Assembly: GCF_000719135.1 (NCBI RefSeq)
Contig: NZ_JOEK01000017.1
Coordinates: 1 to 64,000 of the forward strand
Source: Streptomyces avicenniae
GTDB lineage: Bacteria; Actinomycetota; Actinomycetes; Streptomycetales; Streptomycetaceae
Direction of reading: 5' to 3'
DNA: 64,000 nt
The notes beneath the pieces were generated by a model. It had not been told where the DNA came from, did no database searches, and worked only from the letters and a program-made list of their open reading frames with translations. Every line of letters starts with the position of its first letter. The first letter of the stretch is position 1. Shown here one piece after another: positions 32,948 through 41,563 of the stretch. The translations under genes and the position numbers were made by a program.

Positions 32948-33712
32948 GTGAACAACCGCTCGCTCTCCCGAGGCGACGCAGTAGTGATCGGAGCAGCGGT
33001 CCTGCTCTTCATCGCCTCTTTTCTCGACACCTACACCGCGGACGGCGACTTCGGAGGGGGAGGCACGAACGCCTGGGAGTCCGAGATCTTCCCGATCCTC
33101 CCCTCGGTCTTCCTGGCGGGCATCCTGGGCGCGGCGGCGATCGTCGGCTCGCGCTTCCTGCCGAACCGTGAGCGCCAGTTCGGCGGGCTGCGGCTCGACC
33201 AGTGGGGCATCGCGCTGGCGGTGACCTCCGCGTGGGCGGCCGTGTGGTCGCTGGGCGGTGGCTGGGGCTTCGACGTCGGTACCGGCCTGATCATCGGCCT
33301 GCTGGCGGCGCTGGCGCTGGCGGCTGCCGCCGTCATGACGCCGGTCGTGCCGGGCCTCCAGGCCCCGCTGACCGGTGCGCCGAAGCCCGCGGGGTACGGT
33401 CAGCAGCCGCCGTTCGGCGCGCAGCAGGGCGGCTACGGCTACCCGGCGGCGGGCGGGCAGCAGCCCGGCGGCTACCAGGCCACGCAGGTCGCGCCCGCGA
33501 CCGGCGGCGCCTCGGACTTCCAGCCGTTCTGGTTCGCCGTCCCGGCCGCTCGGCCGCTGTACGGCGAGGACGGCGCGCCGACGCCGATCGCCGAACTGGC
33601 GCCCGGTACCTGGTACCTGGCGGTCGAGCAGCGGGGGCAGTCCCTCATCGCGCAGACGCAGGACGGCCGTCGCGGCGTCCTCCAGGACACGTCCGGCATC
33701 CAGCGCGGCTGA
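32948..33712 (+). CDS. Small multi-pass membrane protein (DUF5336-like)
   Basis: The 254-residue protein has four hydrophobic helices in its first 140 residues (VVIGAAVLLFIASFLDTY; ILPSVFLAGILGAAAIVG; QWGIALAVTSAWAAVW; GLIIGLLAALALAAAAVM). A Gly/Gln/Tyr/Pro-rich linker follows (YGQQPPFGAQQGGYGYPAA), then a soluble C-terminal unit (FQPFWFAVPAARPLYGED; GTWYLAVEQRG). The layout resembles actinobacterial DUF5336 proteins, which have no assigned role. GTG 32948 has AAAGGA seven bases upstream. A 16-bp hairpin follows the gene. The gap 32787-32947 presumably holds its promoter. Confidence 0.7.
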   Translation: MNNRSLSRGDAVVIGAAVLLFIASFLDTYTADGDFGGGGTNAWESEIFPILPSVFLAGILGAAAIVGSRFLPNRERQFGGLRLDQWGIALAVTSAWAAVWSLGGGWGFDVGTGLIIGLLAALALAAAAVMTPVVPGLQAPLTGAPKPAGYGQQPPFGAQQGGYGYPAAGGQQPGGYQATQVAPATGGASDFQPFWFAVPAARPLYGEDGAPTPIAELAPGTWYLAVEQRGQSLIAQTQDGRRGVLQDTSGIQRG

Positions 33713-33738
33713 GCACGCGGACGCACGCAACGCACGAA

Positions 33739-33774
33739 CGGAGCGGCGGTGGCCTCGGGGCCACCGCCGCTCCG
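33739..33774. terminator. Bidirectional terminator
   Basis: Arms CGGAGCGGCGGTGGCC (33739-33754) and GGCCACCGCCGCTCCG (33759-33774) form a perfect 16-bp stem with a TCGG tetraloop. It stands between two convergent genes ending at 33712 and 33791. Confidence 0.85.
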
Positions 33775-33790
33775 GCGTTTCCGAGGGAGT

Positions 33791-34384
33791 TCAGTCCTGC
33801 CCGGCGGCCTCGCGCGCGGCGCGCTCCAGCCGGTCGCGGTGGCGCGTCCACCAGTCGCCGTCGTGCTCGGGGAGGTTGCTGACGCCCGCGCGCAACCCGG
33901 CGGTGCCGTCGATGAGTTCGCGGACGATGTCGGCGTGGCCCGCGTGCCGGTTGAGCTCGGCGGTGACGTGGACGAGGACGCGGTGCAGCGTCACCCCTTC
34001 GGGGTCGGCGGGCCACCACGGGACGTGCCCGATCGCGTCGAGCGGGAGCGCGGCGACGGTCGCGTCCGCGTGCGCGCGCACCCGGGTGTACAGGGCGGTC
34101 ACGTCCGCCCGTGACTCGTCGGCCGTGGCCCACATGTCGGCGTTGTCCTCGGCGTCCTCCGCGAGCCACGGCAGCGTCTCGGGGAAGGGGCGGCCGAACA
34201 CCGAGCCGAAGTACTCGGACTCGACCCCGGCGACGTGCTTCACGAGGCCGAGGAGGTTGGTGCCGGTCGGCGTGAGCGGGCGGCGGACGGCGTACTCGGA
34301 CAGGCCGTCGAGCTTCCACAGCAGCGCGTCACGGGCGCTGTTCAGGTAGCGAAGCAGCTCTGCCTTCGGGTCGTGTGCGGTCAT
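33791..34384 (-). CDS. DinB-family protein (DUF664)
   Basis: The 197-residue four-helix protein has the DinB metal triad positions: H50 in LVKHVAGVESEYFG and the pair in VTAELNRHAGHADIVREL near residues 140-150. Such proteins bind divalent metal and include thiol transferases that use mycothiol or bacillithiol (YfiT/DinB superfamily); the exact reaction is unknown. It starts at ATG 34384 and stands between convergent and same-strand neighbours without close coupling. Confidence 0.88.
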   Translation of the reverse strand: MTAHDPKAELLRYLNSARDALLWKLDGLSEYAVRRPLTPTGTNLLGLVKHVAGVESEYFGSVFGRPFPETLPWLAEDAEDNADMWATADESRADVTALYTRVRAHADATVAALPLDAIGHVPWWPADPEGVTLHRVLVHVTAELNRHAGHADIVRELIDGTAGLRAGVSNLPEHDGDWWTRHRDRLERAAREAAGQD

Positions 34385-34420
34385 CCGCTCAGTGTGCCAG
34401 CGGCCCGGGGGGCGCCTCCG

Positions 34421-35494
34421 TCACAGGGTGCAGCAGCCGGTGTCGAGGCCGGGCGGGAGGCGGTCGGCGGAGAAGACGGCGCGGGTGGCGGGGTCGCCGG
34501 TGAGCGCGGCGACGGCGAGGAGCACGGCACCGGCGGTCCACGTCGTGCGCTCGGCGGGCCAGACGGCGTCGTCCGCGAAGACGTAGCCCGTCCAGTAGAG
34601 GCCGTCGTCGGCGCGCAGGTGCGCGAGGCTGCGCAGGATCTCGACGGCGCGCGGCGCGAGCCCGGCGGCCCAGAGCGTGAGGGCCAGTTCGGCGCTCTCG
34701 GCGCCGGTGACCCACGGGTTGGGGCGGACGCAGCGCACGCCGAGTCCTGGCACGACGAACGCGTCCCAGTCGGCGGCCAGCCGGGCGCGGGCGGCGCTGC
34801 CGCGCACGGCCCCGGCGAGGATCGGGTAGTACCAGTCCATCGAGTAGCGGGACTTGTCGAGGAAGCGCTCCGGGTGGCCGCGCAGCGCGTGGCCGAGGCG
34901 CCCGGCGGCCAACTCCCAGTCGGGCTGCGGGCTGCCCTCGCGTTCGGCGAGGACGAGGGCGCAGCGCAGGGCGTGGTAGCAGGAGGCCGAGCCGGTGACG
35001 AGCGCGTCGGCGACGGGCGTGCCGTCCGCCTCGCGGCGCCAGCCGAGCTGGCCGCCCGGCTGCTGGAGGCCGAGGACGAACTCGACGGCGGCCACGACCG
35101 TGGGCCACATGCGGCGGCGGAACGCCTCGTCGCCCGTGGTCAGGTAGTGGTGGAGGACGCCGACGGCCGGGTAGGCGCAGAAGTTGCTCTCGGCGGCGAG
35201 GTCGGTGGGGGCGGCGGGGTCGCCGTCGGCGTAGGCGGCGTACCAGGAGCCGTCGGCGTTCTGGTGGCGGGCGAGCCAGTCGTACGCGGCCTCGGCGCGG
35301 TCGCGTTCCCCCGCGGTGTCGAGGGCCATGGCCGCCTCGACGTGGTCCCAGGGGTCGAGATGGTGGCCGCGGAACCAGGGTATGGCGCCGTCGGCGCGCT
35401 GCGTGGCGGCGATGGCGGCGGCGGTCTCACCGGCCTCGTCGGCGGTCAGGACGCCGGGCAGGGCGGGGCGTTCGCGGTGGCCGGGGGCGGTCAC
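34421..35494 (-). CDS. Alpha/alpha-toroid (prenyltransferase/squalene-cyclase-like) protein
   Basis: The 357-residue protein has repeated helical hairpins with the QW-type signatures of squalene-cyclase-like toroids: WLARHQNADGSWYAAY, VLGLQQPGGQLGW, AAIAATQRADGAIPWF. The DxDD motif of class II terpene cyclases is absent, so it is probably not a cyclase. It may bind a lipid or sugar, or be a glycoside-hydrolase-like (alpha/alpha)6 enzyme. Its GTG start overlaps the methyltransferase stop (GTGA). It ends an operon of membrane protein, glycosyltransferase and methyltransferase genes, hinting at modification of an envelope glycoconjugate (inference). Confidence 0.82.
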   Translation of the reverse strand: MTAPGHRERPALPGVLTADEAGETAAAIAATQRADGAIPWFRGHHLDPWDHVEAAMALDTAGERDRAEAAYDWLARHQNADGSWYAAYADGDPAAPTDLAAESNFCAYPAVGVLHHYLTTGDEAFRRRMWPTVVAAVEFVLGLQQPGGQLGWRREADGTPVADALVTGSASCYHALRCALVLAEREGSPQPDWELAAGRLGHALRGHPERFLDKSRYSMDWYYPILAGAVRGSAARARLAADWDAFVVPGLGVRCVRPNPWVTGAESAELALTLWAAGLAPRAVEILRSLAHLRADDGLYWTGYVFADDAVWPAERTTWTAGAVLLAVAALTGDPATRAVFSADRLPPGLDTGCCTL

Positions 35495-36222
35495 CCGTGC
35501 TGCTCCGGGGCGTGCGGCTTGGTCGCGTAGACGACGAGGCTCTTGCCCAGCAGCGGGTTGAGGGCGCGTTCCGCGGCGCGGGTCGCCAGCGGCCGTTTCA
35601 TGATGTCCCAGACGAGCAGCTTGTGGTACGCCCGCACGGGCAGGGCCTTCTCGTTGTCCACGCCGACGGCGCACTTGAGCCACCAGTACGGCGAGTGCAG
35701 CGCGTGCGCGTGGTGGCTGCCGTAGGGGCGCAGGCCCGACTCGCGGATGCGCGTGAGGAGTTCGTCGGCGCGGTAGATGCGGATGTGCCCGCCCTCGACC
35801 TGGTGGTAGGCGTCGGAGAGTGCCCAGCAGACGCGTTCGGGCCCGTAGCGCGGCACGGTGACGGCGATCCGGCCGCCGGGGCGCAGGACGCGGACGGCCT
35901 CGGCCAGGAGGCCCTTGTCGTCCGGCACGTGCTCCATGATCTCGGAGACCACGAGGGCGTCGAAGCTCTCGTCGGGGAACGGCAGGGCGAGCGCGTCCCC
36001 TTCGACGGCCGACGCCGTGGCCCCGGCGGGGGCCTCGCCCGCGGCGCGCATGGCGGCGAGCCAGCGCGCGGTGTGGCGGACGTCCTCGCCGTTGCGGTCG
36101 AGGGCGACGACGCGGGCGCCGCGCCGGTACGTCTCGAACGCGTGCCTCCCCTGGCCGCAGCCGAGATCGAGCACCCGGTCGCCTGGGGCGATCGGGAACC
36201 GGGAGAAGTCCACCGTCAGCAT
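35491..36222 (-). CDS. Class I SAM-dependent methyltransferase
   Basis: The 243-residue protein has motif I VLDLGCGQGRHAFETYRRGA (residues about 18-37), motif II/III acidic positions (VVALDRNGE; VEGDALALPFPDESFDALVV) and post-motifs EIMEHVPDDKGLLAEAVRVL, RPGGRIAVTVP, as in Methyltransf_11/25 proteins. It sits between the glycosyltransferase gene (37 bases) and the toroid protein gene (overlap), so it may methylate the product or acceptor of that pathway. The substrate is unknown. Confidence 0.9.
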   Translation of the reverse strand: MLTVDFSRFPIAPGDRVLDLGCGQGRHAFETYRRGARVVALDRNGEDVRHTARWLAAMRAAGEAPAGATASAVEGDALALPFPDESFDALVVSEIMEHVPDDKGLLAEAVRVLRPGGRIAVTVPRYGPERVCWALSDAYHQVEGGHIRIYRADELLTRIRESGLRPYGSHHAHALHSPYWWLKCAVGVDNEKALPVRAYHKLLVWDIMKRPLATRAAERALNPLLGKSLVVYATKPHAPEQHG

Positions 36223-36259
36223 GTGTCGGGCACCCCTTCGCTGGCCGTAGGGCCGGTCG

Positions 36260-37540
36260 TCATGGCCGGTGGCGCTGCTGTTCCAGTGCCATCCGGTAGT
36301 GCTCGGCGGTCCCGAGGGCGGCCTGCCGCCAGGTGAAGCGGCGCAGGACCCGTGCGCGGCCCGCGGCGGCCAGGCGGGCGCGCAGGTCGGCGTCGGCCAG
36401 CATCCTGGCCAGGGCGGCGGCGAGCGCGCCCGCGTCGCCCGGGGGTACGGCGAGGCAGGTCTCGCCGTCGGGGCCCGCGACCTCGGGGATGGCGCCGCCG
36501 GTCGTGGCGACCAGGGGCGTGCCCGCGGCCATGGCCTCGGCGGCCGGGAGGCAGAAGCCCTCGTAGAGGGACGGGACGCAGGCGACCTGCGCGCCGCGTA
36601 CCAGGTCGGCGAGTTCGCGGTCGCCTATGCCGGTGACGAACTCGACGGCCCCGGCGAGGCCGAAGCGTTCCAGGGCGTCGGCGACGGGCCCGGACCGCGG
36701 GTGCTTGCCGACGACGACGAGGTGCGCGTCCGGGTGTTCGGTGCGCAGCTTGGCCAGGGCCTCCACGAGGTGCACGAGCCCCTTGAGCGGCACGTCGGCG
36801 CTCGACGTGGTGACGATGCGCCCCGGCACGCGCGGGACGGCCGGGTCTGGGTGGAACACGCGGGTGTCGGCGCCGATGGGCACGACGTGCACGCGTGCGG
36901 GCGGCACGGCGAAGTCCTCGACGATCTCGCGGCGGGAGGCGCCCGAGACGGTGAGGACGGTCGGCAGGCGGCGCGCGACGCGCTTCTGCATGCGCGTGAA
37001 GCCGTACCAGCGGCGCAGCGAGTAGCGGCGCTTCCACGTCTCGGCGGCGGCCAGTTCGAGGCGGCGGTCCACGGTGATGGGGTGGTGGATCGTCGTGACG
37101 AGCGGCAGCCCGGCGCGGCGTGCGCCGCCCAGCAGGCCGTAGGCGAGCGTCTGGTTGTCGTGCACGACGTCGAACTCGGTTCGCCGCGCGAGGAGTTCAC
37201 GGCGGGCGCGGAGCGCGAAGGTGCGGGGCTCGGGGAAGCCGCCGGTCCACATCGTGGCGACTTCGAGGACGTCGATCCAGTCGCGGTACTCGTCGCGCCC
37301 CGGCGTGCGGAACGGGTCGGGCTGCCGGTACAGGTCAAGGCTCGGCAGCTCGCGCAGCGTCACCCCGGGGTCGAGCACGGGGTAGGGCTGGGCGCCGATG
37401 ACCTCGACGCGGTGGCCCAGCGCGGCCAGTTCACGGGAGAGGTGACGGACGTAGACGCCCTGGCCGCCGGAGAACGGGTTCCCTTTGTAGCTGAGCAGTG
37501 CGATCCGGAGGGGGCGGTCCTCACCAGACTCATGGGTCAC
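36260..37540 (-). CDS. GT4-family glycosyltransferase
   Basis: The 426-residue GT-B fold enzyme has an N-terminal acceptor domain with the Gly-rich loop NPFSGGQGVYVRHLSRELA. The C-terminal donor domain has PIGADTRVFHPD, TTSSADVPLKGLVHLVEA and the E-x7-E motif EGFCLPAAEAMA (about residues 335-346) of retaining GT4 enzymes. No signal or membrane helix is seen, so it works at the cytoplasmic face. The GTG start at 37540 overlaps the stop of the upstream membrane-protein gene (GTGA) if that gene's frameshift is corrected. Donor and acceptor are unknown. Confidence 0.93.
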   Translation of the reverse strand: MTHESGEDRPLRIALLSYKGNPFSGGQGVYVRHLSRELAALGHRVEVIGAQPYPVLDPGVTLRELPSLDLYRQPDPFRTPGRDEYRDWIDVLEVATMWTGGFPEPRTFALRARRELLARRTEFDVVHDNQTLAYGLLGGARRAGLPLVTTIHHPITVDRRLELAAAETWKRRYSLRRWYGFTRMQKRVARRLPTVLTVSGASRREIVEDFAVPPARVHVVPIGADTRVFHPDPAVPRVPGRIVTTSSADVPLKGLVHLVEALAKLRTEHPDAHLVVVGKHPRSGPVADALERFGLAGAVEFVTGIGDRELADLVRGAQVACVPSLYEGFCLPAAEAMAAGTPLVATTGGAIPEVAGPDGETCLAVPPGDAGALAAALARMLADADLRARLAAAGRARVLRRFTWRQAALGTAEHYRMALEQQRHRP

Positions 37541-37979
37541 GCCCGGCCACTCCCAGGGGTCGTTCTCTCCTCAGACACCGCGCACGCGCGGCTACTCGCG
37601 GGTATCAACATAGCCTGCGCGGCGCCCCGATGGCCCCGCCCGATCAAGGTGATTCCCACCACGCCGCCCCCCTGCCCCTCCGGCCGCGGGCCGCGCTCAG
37701 TGCCGCTGGTGAGGTTGACGGTCCCGCCCTCGTGGACCGTGACGCTGATCGTGCTGTCGCCCGAGCTGTGGCTCGGGCTCGGGCTCGGGGGGGCAGCGCC
37801 TCGGTGGTGGTGGGCGGGGCCAGCTCGCCGGAGAAGCCGTCGGGCCCCGCGTGCCGGTTCCGTGAGAGCACGGCGGCGCGGAAGCCCTTGCCGGAGATCA
37901 TGCCGGTGCCCAGGAGGAGCACGAGCAGCAGGACGAGCAGGGGCCACTGCGCGGCGACGACGAACGCGGCGACGGTCAC
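37537..37979 (-). pseudogene. Membrane protein gene, frameshifted at a C7 tract
   Basis: From GTG 37979 the frame gives a membrane anchor (WPLLVLLLVLLLGTGMISG, residues about 12-30) and a cytoplasmic or exported segment up to LAPPTTTEALP. At a run of seven C (minus strand; G 37787-37793 on plus) the frame turns into Arg/Ala nonsense. Adding one base restores PSPSPSHSSGDSTISVTVHE, then GGTVNLTSGTE and onward to a stop at 37537-37539 that overlaps the glycosyltransferase GTG start (GTGA). The sensible continuation and the perfect coupling suggest a sequencing or assembly error, or less likely a slippage-controlled or recently broken gene. The family is unknown. Confidence 0.65.
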
Positions 37980-38100
37980 GGGGACAGTCTGGCCACGCGC
38001 CGGGGCCGCGCGGGGCGGAGTGACCGTTCCGTGACAGGTTCCTGATCACGGGGGCCGCCCGTGCCCGGGGCTCGTCGGCGGGCGGCCCGGTGGGGGCCGA

Positions 38101-38222
38101 TAGAGTGACCCCCGCAGTCACCCACGTACGGGAGAAGCCGGTGCGAATCCGGCGCTGACCCGCAACCGTGAGCGGGGCGGCCCCCGGGAGGGCGCGCCGT
38201 CCGCGAGCCGGAACGCCCGCGT
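38101..38222 (+). promoter_or_regulatory. Cobalamin (B12) riboswitch
   Basis: The conserved core is visible: GGGAGAAGCCGGTGCGAATC with CGGCGCTGACCCGCAACCGT following (38130-38169), in which GCCGG and CCGGC pair. The B12-box-like end GCGAGCCGGAACGCCCGCG lies at 38203-38221. It precedes a secreted protein gene and an ECF transporter operon. When adenosylcobalamin or another corrinoid binds, such elements lower expression, so the operon should be made when B12 is scarce. A CCGCCG/CGGCGG hairpin at 38251-38268 may belong to the expression platform. Confidence 0.9.
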
Positions 38223-38367
38223 GGGCCGCACTGGCACCCAGGCCGCCGGAACCACGGCGGTCGGCCCCGTCGAGGAGTACGGCGCAGTGCCCGGTGCCTC
38301 GCCGCGCGGCAGGTCCGCGCCCCGGAGGTCAGCCGCGCCGGTCGTCGGCACAGTGAAAGGCTTCCGT

Positions 38368-39756
38368 GTGTCCATCACCGCGAACCGGCGCCCGGCGCCC
38401 CGGACGTACCGGCTGCGCCGCGCAGCCGCCGCCCTGGCGGGGGGCGTGGCGCTGCTGGCCGCCTCCGCGCTGACGACGCCGGGGACGGCGACGGCCGCCG
38501 ACCAGCTGCCCGACGGGCTCTTCGGGAGCAACGACCCGTCGATGGACGGCGTGTGGCGGCAGTCGATCGCGCTGCTCGCGCAGCACTCGGTCGGGTACAC
38601 GCCCGCCGAGGAGGCCGTGACGTGGCTGGCGGGCCAGCAGTGCGGGGACGGCTCGTTCCTCGCCTACCGGCCGGTCCCCTCCGAGCCGTGCGAGGACGTG
38701 ACGGGCGCCGACTCGAACGCGACGGCCCTGGCCGCCCAGGCGCTGGCCGCGCTCGGCGGGCACGACGAGGCGGTGGACGCCGCCCTGGCGTGGCTGGCGG
38801 GCGTGCAGAACGCCGACGGCGGCTGGAGCTACACCCCGGGCGGCGCGACGGACGCGAACTCGACGGCCGTCGTCGTCGGCGCGTTCACGGCCGCCGGGCG
38901 CGACCCGGCCGAGGTGACGCGCGACGACGCCTCGCCCTGGGACGCGCTGGCCGGGCTCCAGCTCGGCTGCGGCGCCGCGCAGGACGAGCGCGGCGCGTTC
39001 GCCTGGCAGCCGGACGAGGGCACGGGCGACCTGACGGGCAACGGCCCGGCGACCGCCGACGCCGTCCTCGCGCTGTACGGCAGCGGGCTGCTCGTCGATC
39101 CCGACGTGGAGGCGGCGGCGCCGCTCGAAGCCGCCGAGTGCGGCACGGCGGACGCGGGCGCGGGCGACCCGGCCGACCCGGGGACGGGCGACGGGGACGG
39201 CGACGCGGACGGCGACGGCTCGGGCGACGCCATGCCGTCCGACGCCCCCACGGGCGAGGCCGCCGTGCCGTCGCAGGTGACGGCCGCCGCCACCGGCGGC
39301 GCGCAGCTCAGCGCGCTCATGGCCGCCGACGGCCAGCACCTCGTCACCACCCTGCCCGGCGCGACCGACGACGAGCAGCCCGACTACGGCAGCACGGTCA
39401 AGGCCGTCCTCGCGCTCGCGGCCGGCGGCCACCAGGACGCCGCGCGGGCGCCGCTCGGCTGGCTGACCGAGAACGCGGACGCCTGGCCGGACGTGACGGC
39501 GAGCCCGGCCGCGCTCGGCATGCTGATCCTGGCGGCGCACGCGACGGACACCTCGGCGACGGACTTCGGCGGCACCGACCTGGTGGCCGCCCTCGACCGC
39601 CTCGGCCCGGCCCCGGACGAGGGCGCGGCGGACGCGGCGGGCGACGACGAGGGCGGCCTGTCGGGCGCCGTGCTGTGGATCGTGGGCGCCGGTCTGGTGA
39701 TCGGGATCGTGATCGGCGTGCTGATGACGCGCCGCCGGGCGCGGAAGGCCGAGTAG
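38368..39756 (+). CDS. Secreted, anchored alpha/alpha-toroid protein (predicted B12 capture)
   Basis: The 462-residue protein has a signal peptide (basic RTYRLRR, hydrophobic core AALAGGVALLAASAL, then TATAADQ; cleavage near residue 41). A prenyltransferase/squalene-oxidase repeat domain follows (WLAGQQCGDGSFLAY; WLAGVQNADGGWSYTPGG; ALAGLQLGCGAAQDERGAF). It continues through an acidic Gly/Asp linker (GDGDGDADGDGSGD) and more helical repeats (TVKAVLALAAGGHQ) to a C-terminal membrane helix (LWIVGAGLVIGIVIGVLM) with a basic tail. Intrinsic factor and transcobalamin use the same alpha6/alpha6 fold to bind B12. Behind a B12 riboswitch and in front of an ECF importer, a surface cobalamin-binding role is likely (inference). 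GTG 38368 has AAAGG seven bases upstream. Confidence 0.85.
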   Translation: MSITANRRPAPRTYRLRRAAAALAGGVALLAASALTTPGTATAADQLPDGLFGSNDPSMDGVWRQSIALLAQHSVGYTPAEEAVTWLAGQQCGDGSFLAYRPVPSEPCEDVTGADSNATALAAQALAALGGHDEAVDAALAWLAGVQNADGGWSYTPGGATDANSTAVVVGAFTAAGRDPAEVTRDDASPWDALAGLQLGCGAAQDERGAFAWQPDEGTGDLTGNGPATADAVLALYGSGLLVDPDVEAAAPLEAAECGTADAGAGDPADPGTGDGDGDADGDGSGDAMPSDAPTGEAAVPSQVTAAATGGAQLSALMAADGQHLVTTLPGATDDEQPDYGSTVKAVLALAAGGHQDAARAPLGWLTENADAWPDVTASPAALGMLILAAHATDTSATDFGGTDLVAALDRLGPAPDEGAADAAGDDEGGLSGAVLWIVGAGLVIGIVIGVLMTRRRARKAE

Positions 39757-40451
39757 TGCGCGCGCGGACACGCGGGCTGGCCGTCGCGCTGACCGCCGCC
39801 GCCGCGCTGGCGTCGCAGGCGGCGCTGGCGGGCGTGGCCTCGGCGGACGACACGGCGTACCGCTACTGGTCGTTCTGGGAGGCGGCCGAGGGCGGCGGCT
39901 GGACGTACGCGCAGGAGGGTCCTGGCACGGCGCGGCCGGACGCGGGCGGGCTGATCGGCTTCCGCTTCGCCGTGAGCACCGAGGCGGACGGGCAGGCGCA
40001 GCCGCGCGCCGAGGCGGACTTCGCGGCGGTCTGCGCCGACGAGGACCCGGCGGGGCATGTCGCGGTCGTCGTGGACTTCGGCACCGAGGCGGACGCCCCG
40101 GCGGGCGAGGAGCCGCCGCAGCCGCGTACGGCCTGCGCGGAGCTGCCGGACGGCGCGACCGCAGCCGAGGCACTGGCGTCGGTCGCGGAGCCGCTGCGCT
40201 ACGACGCGGGCGCGCTGCTGTGCGGCATCGCGGGCTACCCGGAGACGGGCTGCGGCGAGGCGGTGTCGGCGGACGAGGCTTCAGGCAGTTCCAGCGGTTC
40301 CAGCGGTTCCAGCGGTTCAGGCAGTTCGGCCAGGGCCGCCTCCGACGGCGGCAACGGCACGTCCACGGCCTTCGGCGTCGTCGCGGGCATCACCGCCGTC
40401 GCCGTGCTGGTGGCCGCCGCGCTGGTGCACGGCCGCCGCCGGGGGGACTGA
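39756..40451 (+). CDS. Secreted, anchored partner protein (SCO2322-like)
   Basis: The 231-residue protein has a signal peptide (RTRGLAVALTAAAALASQAALA, then GVASADD). The compact domain reads YRYWSFWEAAEGGGWTYAQ with GPGTARPDAGGLIGFRF, then GATAAEALASVAEPL and ALLCGIAGYPETGCGE. A Ser/Gly linker (SSSGSSGSSGSGSS) and a C-terminal helix (GVVAGITAVAVLVAAALV) with RRR follow. The YW/GW/GFRF segment and the AAEALASV/GIAGYP segment resemble the two halves of the DUF4430/transcobalamin beta domain, but in reversed order (my reading, unproven). Its GTG overlaps the previous stop (TAGTG). It probably acts with the toroid protein in corrinoid capture. Confidence 0.8.
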   Translation: MRARTRGLAVALTAAAALASQAALAGVASADDTAYRYWSFWEAAEGGGWTYAQEGPGTARPDAGGLIGFRFAVSTEADGQAQPRAEADFAAVCADEDPAGHVAVVVDFGTEADAPAGEEPPQPRTACAELPDGATAAEALASVAEPLRYDAGALLCGIAGYPETGCGEAVSADEASGSSSGSSGSSGSGSSARAASDGGNGTSTAFGVVAGITAVAVLVAAALVHGRRRGD

Positions 40452-40456
40452 CGGCG

Positions 40457-41563
40457 GTGTCCGCCGTCCGCGCGCCCCTGGCGACCCGGGGCAACGCGCT
40501 CCACGCCGGGGCGTGGTGGCTGTGGGCCCTCGGTCTGGCCACGGCCGCCTCGCGGACGACGAACCCGCTGCTGCTGGCGCTGGTCGTCGCCGTCGCGGGC
40601 TACGTGGTGGCGGCGCGCAGGACGGACGCCCCCTGGGCCCGCGCGTTCGGCTTCTACCTGGCGCTCGGCGCGTTCGTCGTCGTCCTGCGGGTCGTCTTCG
40701 CGATCGCCCTCGGCTCGCCGATCGGCGGGACGACGCTGCTGGTGACGCTCCCCGAGGTGCCGCTGCCCGACTGGGCGGCCGGGGTGCGGATCGGCGGCCG
40801 GGTGATGGCCGAGGGCGTGGTGTTCGCGGCGCTGGACGGGCTGCGGCTGGCGGCGCTGCTGATCTGCCTGGGCGCGGCGAACGCGCTGGCCGATCCGGCG
40901 CGGCTGCTCAAGTCCCTGCCGGGGGCGCTGTACGAGATCGGGGTGGCCGTGGTGGTGGCGATGACGTTCGCGCCGCAGCTGGTGTCGGACGTGCTGCGGA
41001 TGCGCGAGGCGCGGCGGCTGCGGGGGCGCAGGGACCGGGGCGCGCGCTCGTTCCTCCAGGTCGCGCGGCCGGTGCTGGAGGGCGCGTTGGAGCGGTCGGT
41101 GGCGCTGGCCGCCGCGATGGACGCGCGCGGGTACGGCCGCACCGCCGCCGTGCCGCCGGGCGTTCGTCGTGCGACGTCCGCGCTGACGCTCGGCGGGCTC
41201 GTCGGGGTGTGCGCCGGGAGCTACGGGCTGCTGGCGGCGGAGGGCGCGCTGTACGGGCTGCCGCTGCTGCTCGCGGGGGTGGCTGCGGCGACGGGCGGGC
41301 TGCTGCTGGGCGGGCGGCGCGTGGCCCGTACGCGCTACCGGCCCGACCGGTGGGGCGCGCGGGCCTGGCTGGTCGCCGGGTCGGGGGCGCTCGTCGCGGG
41401 GGTGATGGCGTACGCGGCCGGGGCGGACGCGGCGGCGCTGAATCCCCCGGCGGTCCCGCTGAGCGTGCCGCACTTCCCGCCGCTGGCGGCGCTCGGCGTG
41501 CTGGCCGGGCTGCTGCCCGCGCTCGTCGCGCCGCGCCCGGTGCGGGGGGCGGTGGGCCGGTGA
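40457..41563 (+). CDS. ECF transporter transmembrane component EcfT
   Basis: The 368-residue membrane protein has helices at WWLWALGLATAA, PLLLALVVAVAGYVVAA, FYLALGAFVVVLRVVFAIAL and more in the C-terminal third, plus the two cytoplasmic coupling helices with Ala-Arg-x motifs (MREARRLRGRR and MDARGYGRT). It links the ATPases to the substrate-binding S component. The C-terminal part (about residues 240-360) has extra membrane helices compared with short EcfT proteins. It starts 6 bases after the previous stop and overlaps the ATPase gene (GTGA). Confidence 0.92.
   Translation: MSAVRAPLATRGNALHAGAWWLWALGLATAASRTTNPLLLALVVAVAGYVVAARRTDAPWARAFGFYLALGAFVVVLRVVFAIALGSPIGGTTLLVTLPEVPLPDWAAGVRIGGRVMAEGVVFAALDGLRLAALLICLGAANALADPARLLKSLPGALYEIGVAVVVAMTFAPQLVSDVLRMREARRLRGRRDRGARSFLQVARPVLEGALERSVALAAAMDARGYGRTAAVPPGVRRATSALTLGGLVGVCAGSYGLLAAEGALYGLPLLLAGVAAATGGLLLGGRRVARTRYRPDRWGARAWLVAGSGALVAGVMAYAAGADAAALNPPAVPLSVPHFPPLAALGVLAGLLPALVAPRPVRGAVGR

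Noticed and set aside
34421..35494. Terpene (squalene-hopene type) cyclase
   Set aside because: The repeats fit the fold, but the catalytic DxDD motif is absent and there is no isoprenoid gene beside it.
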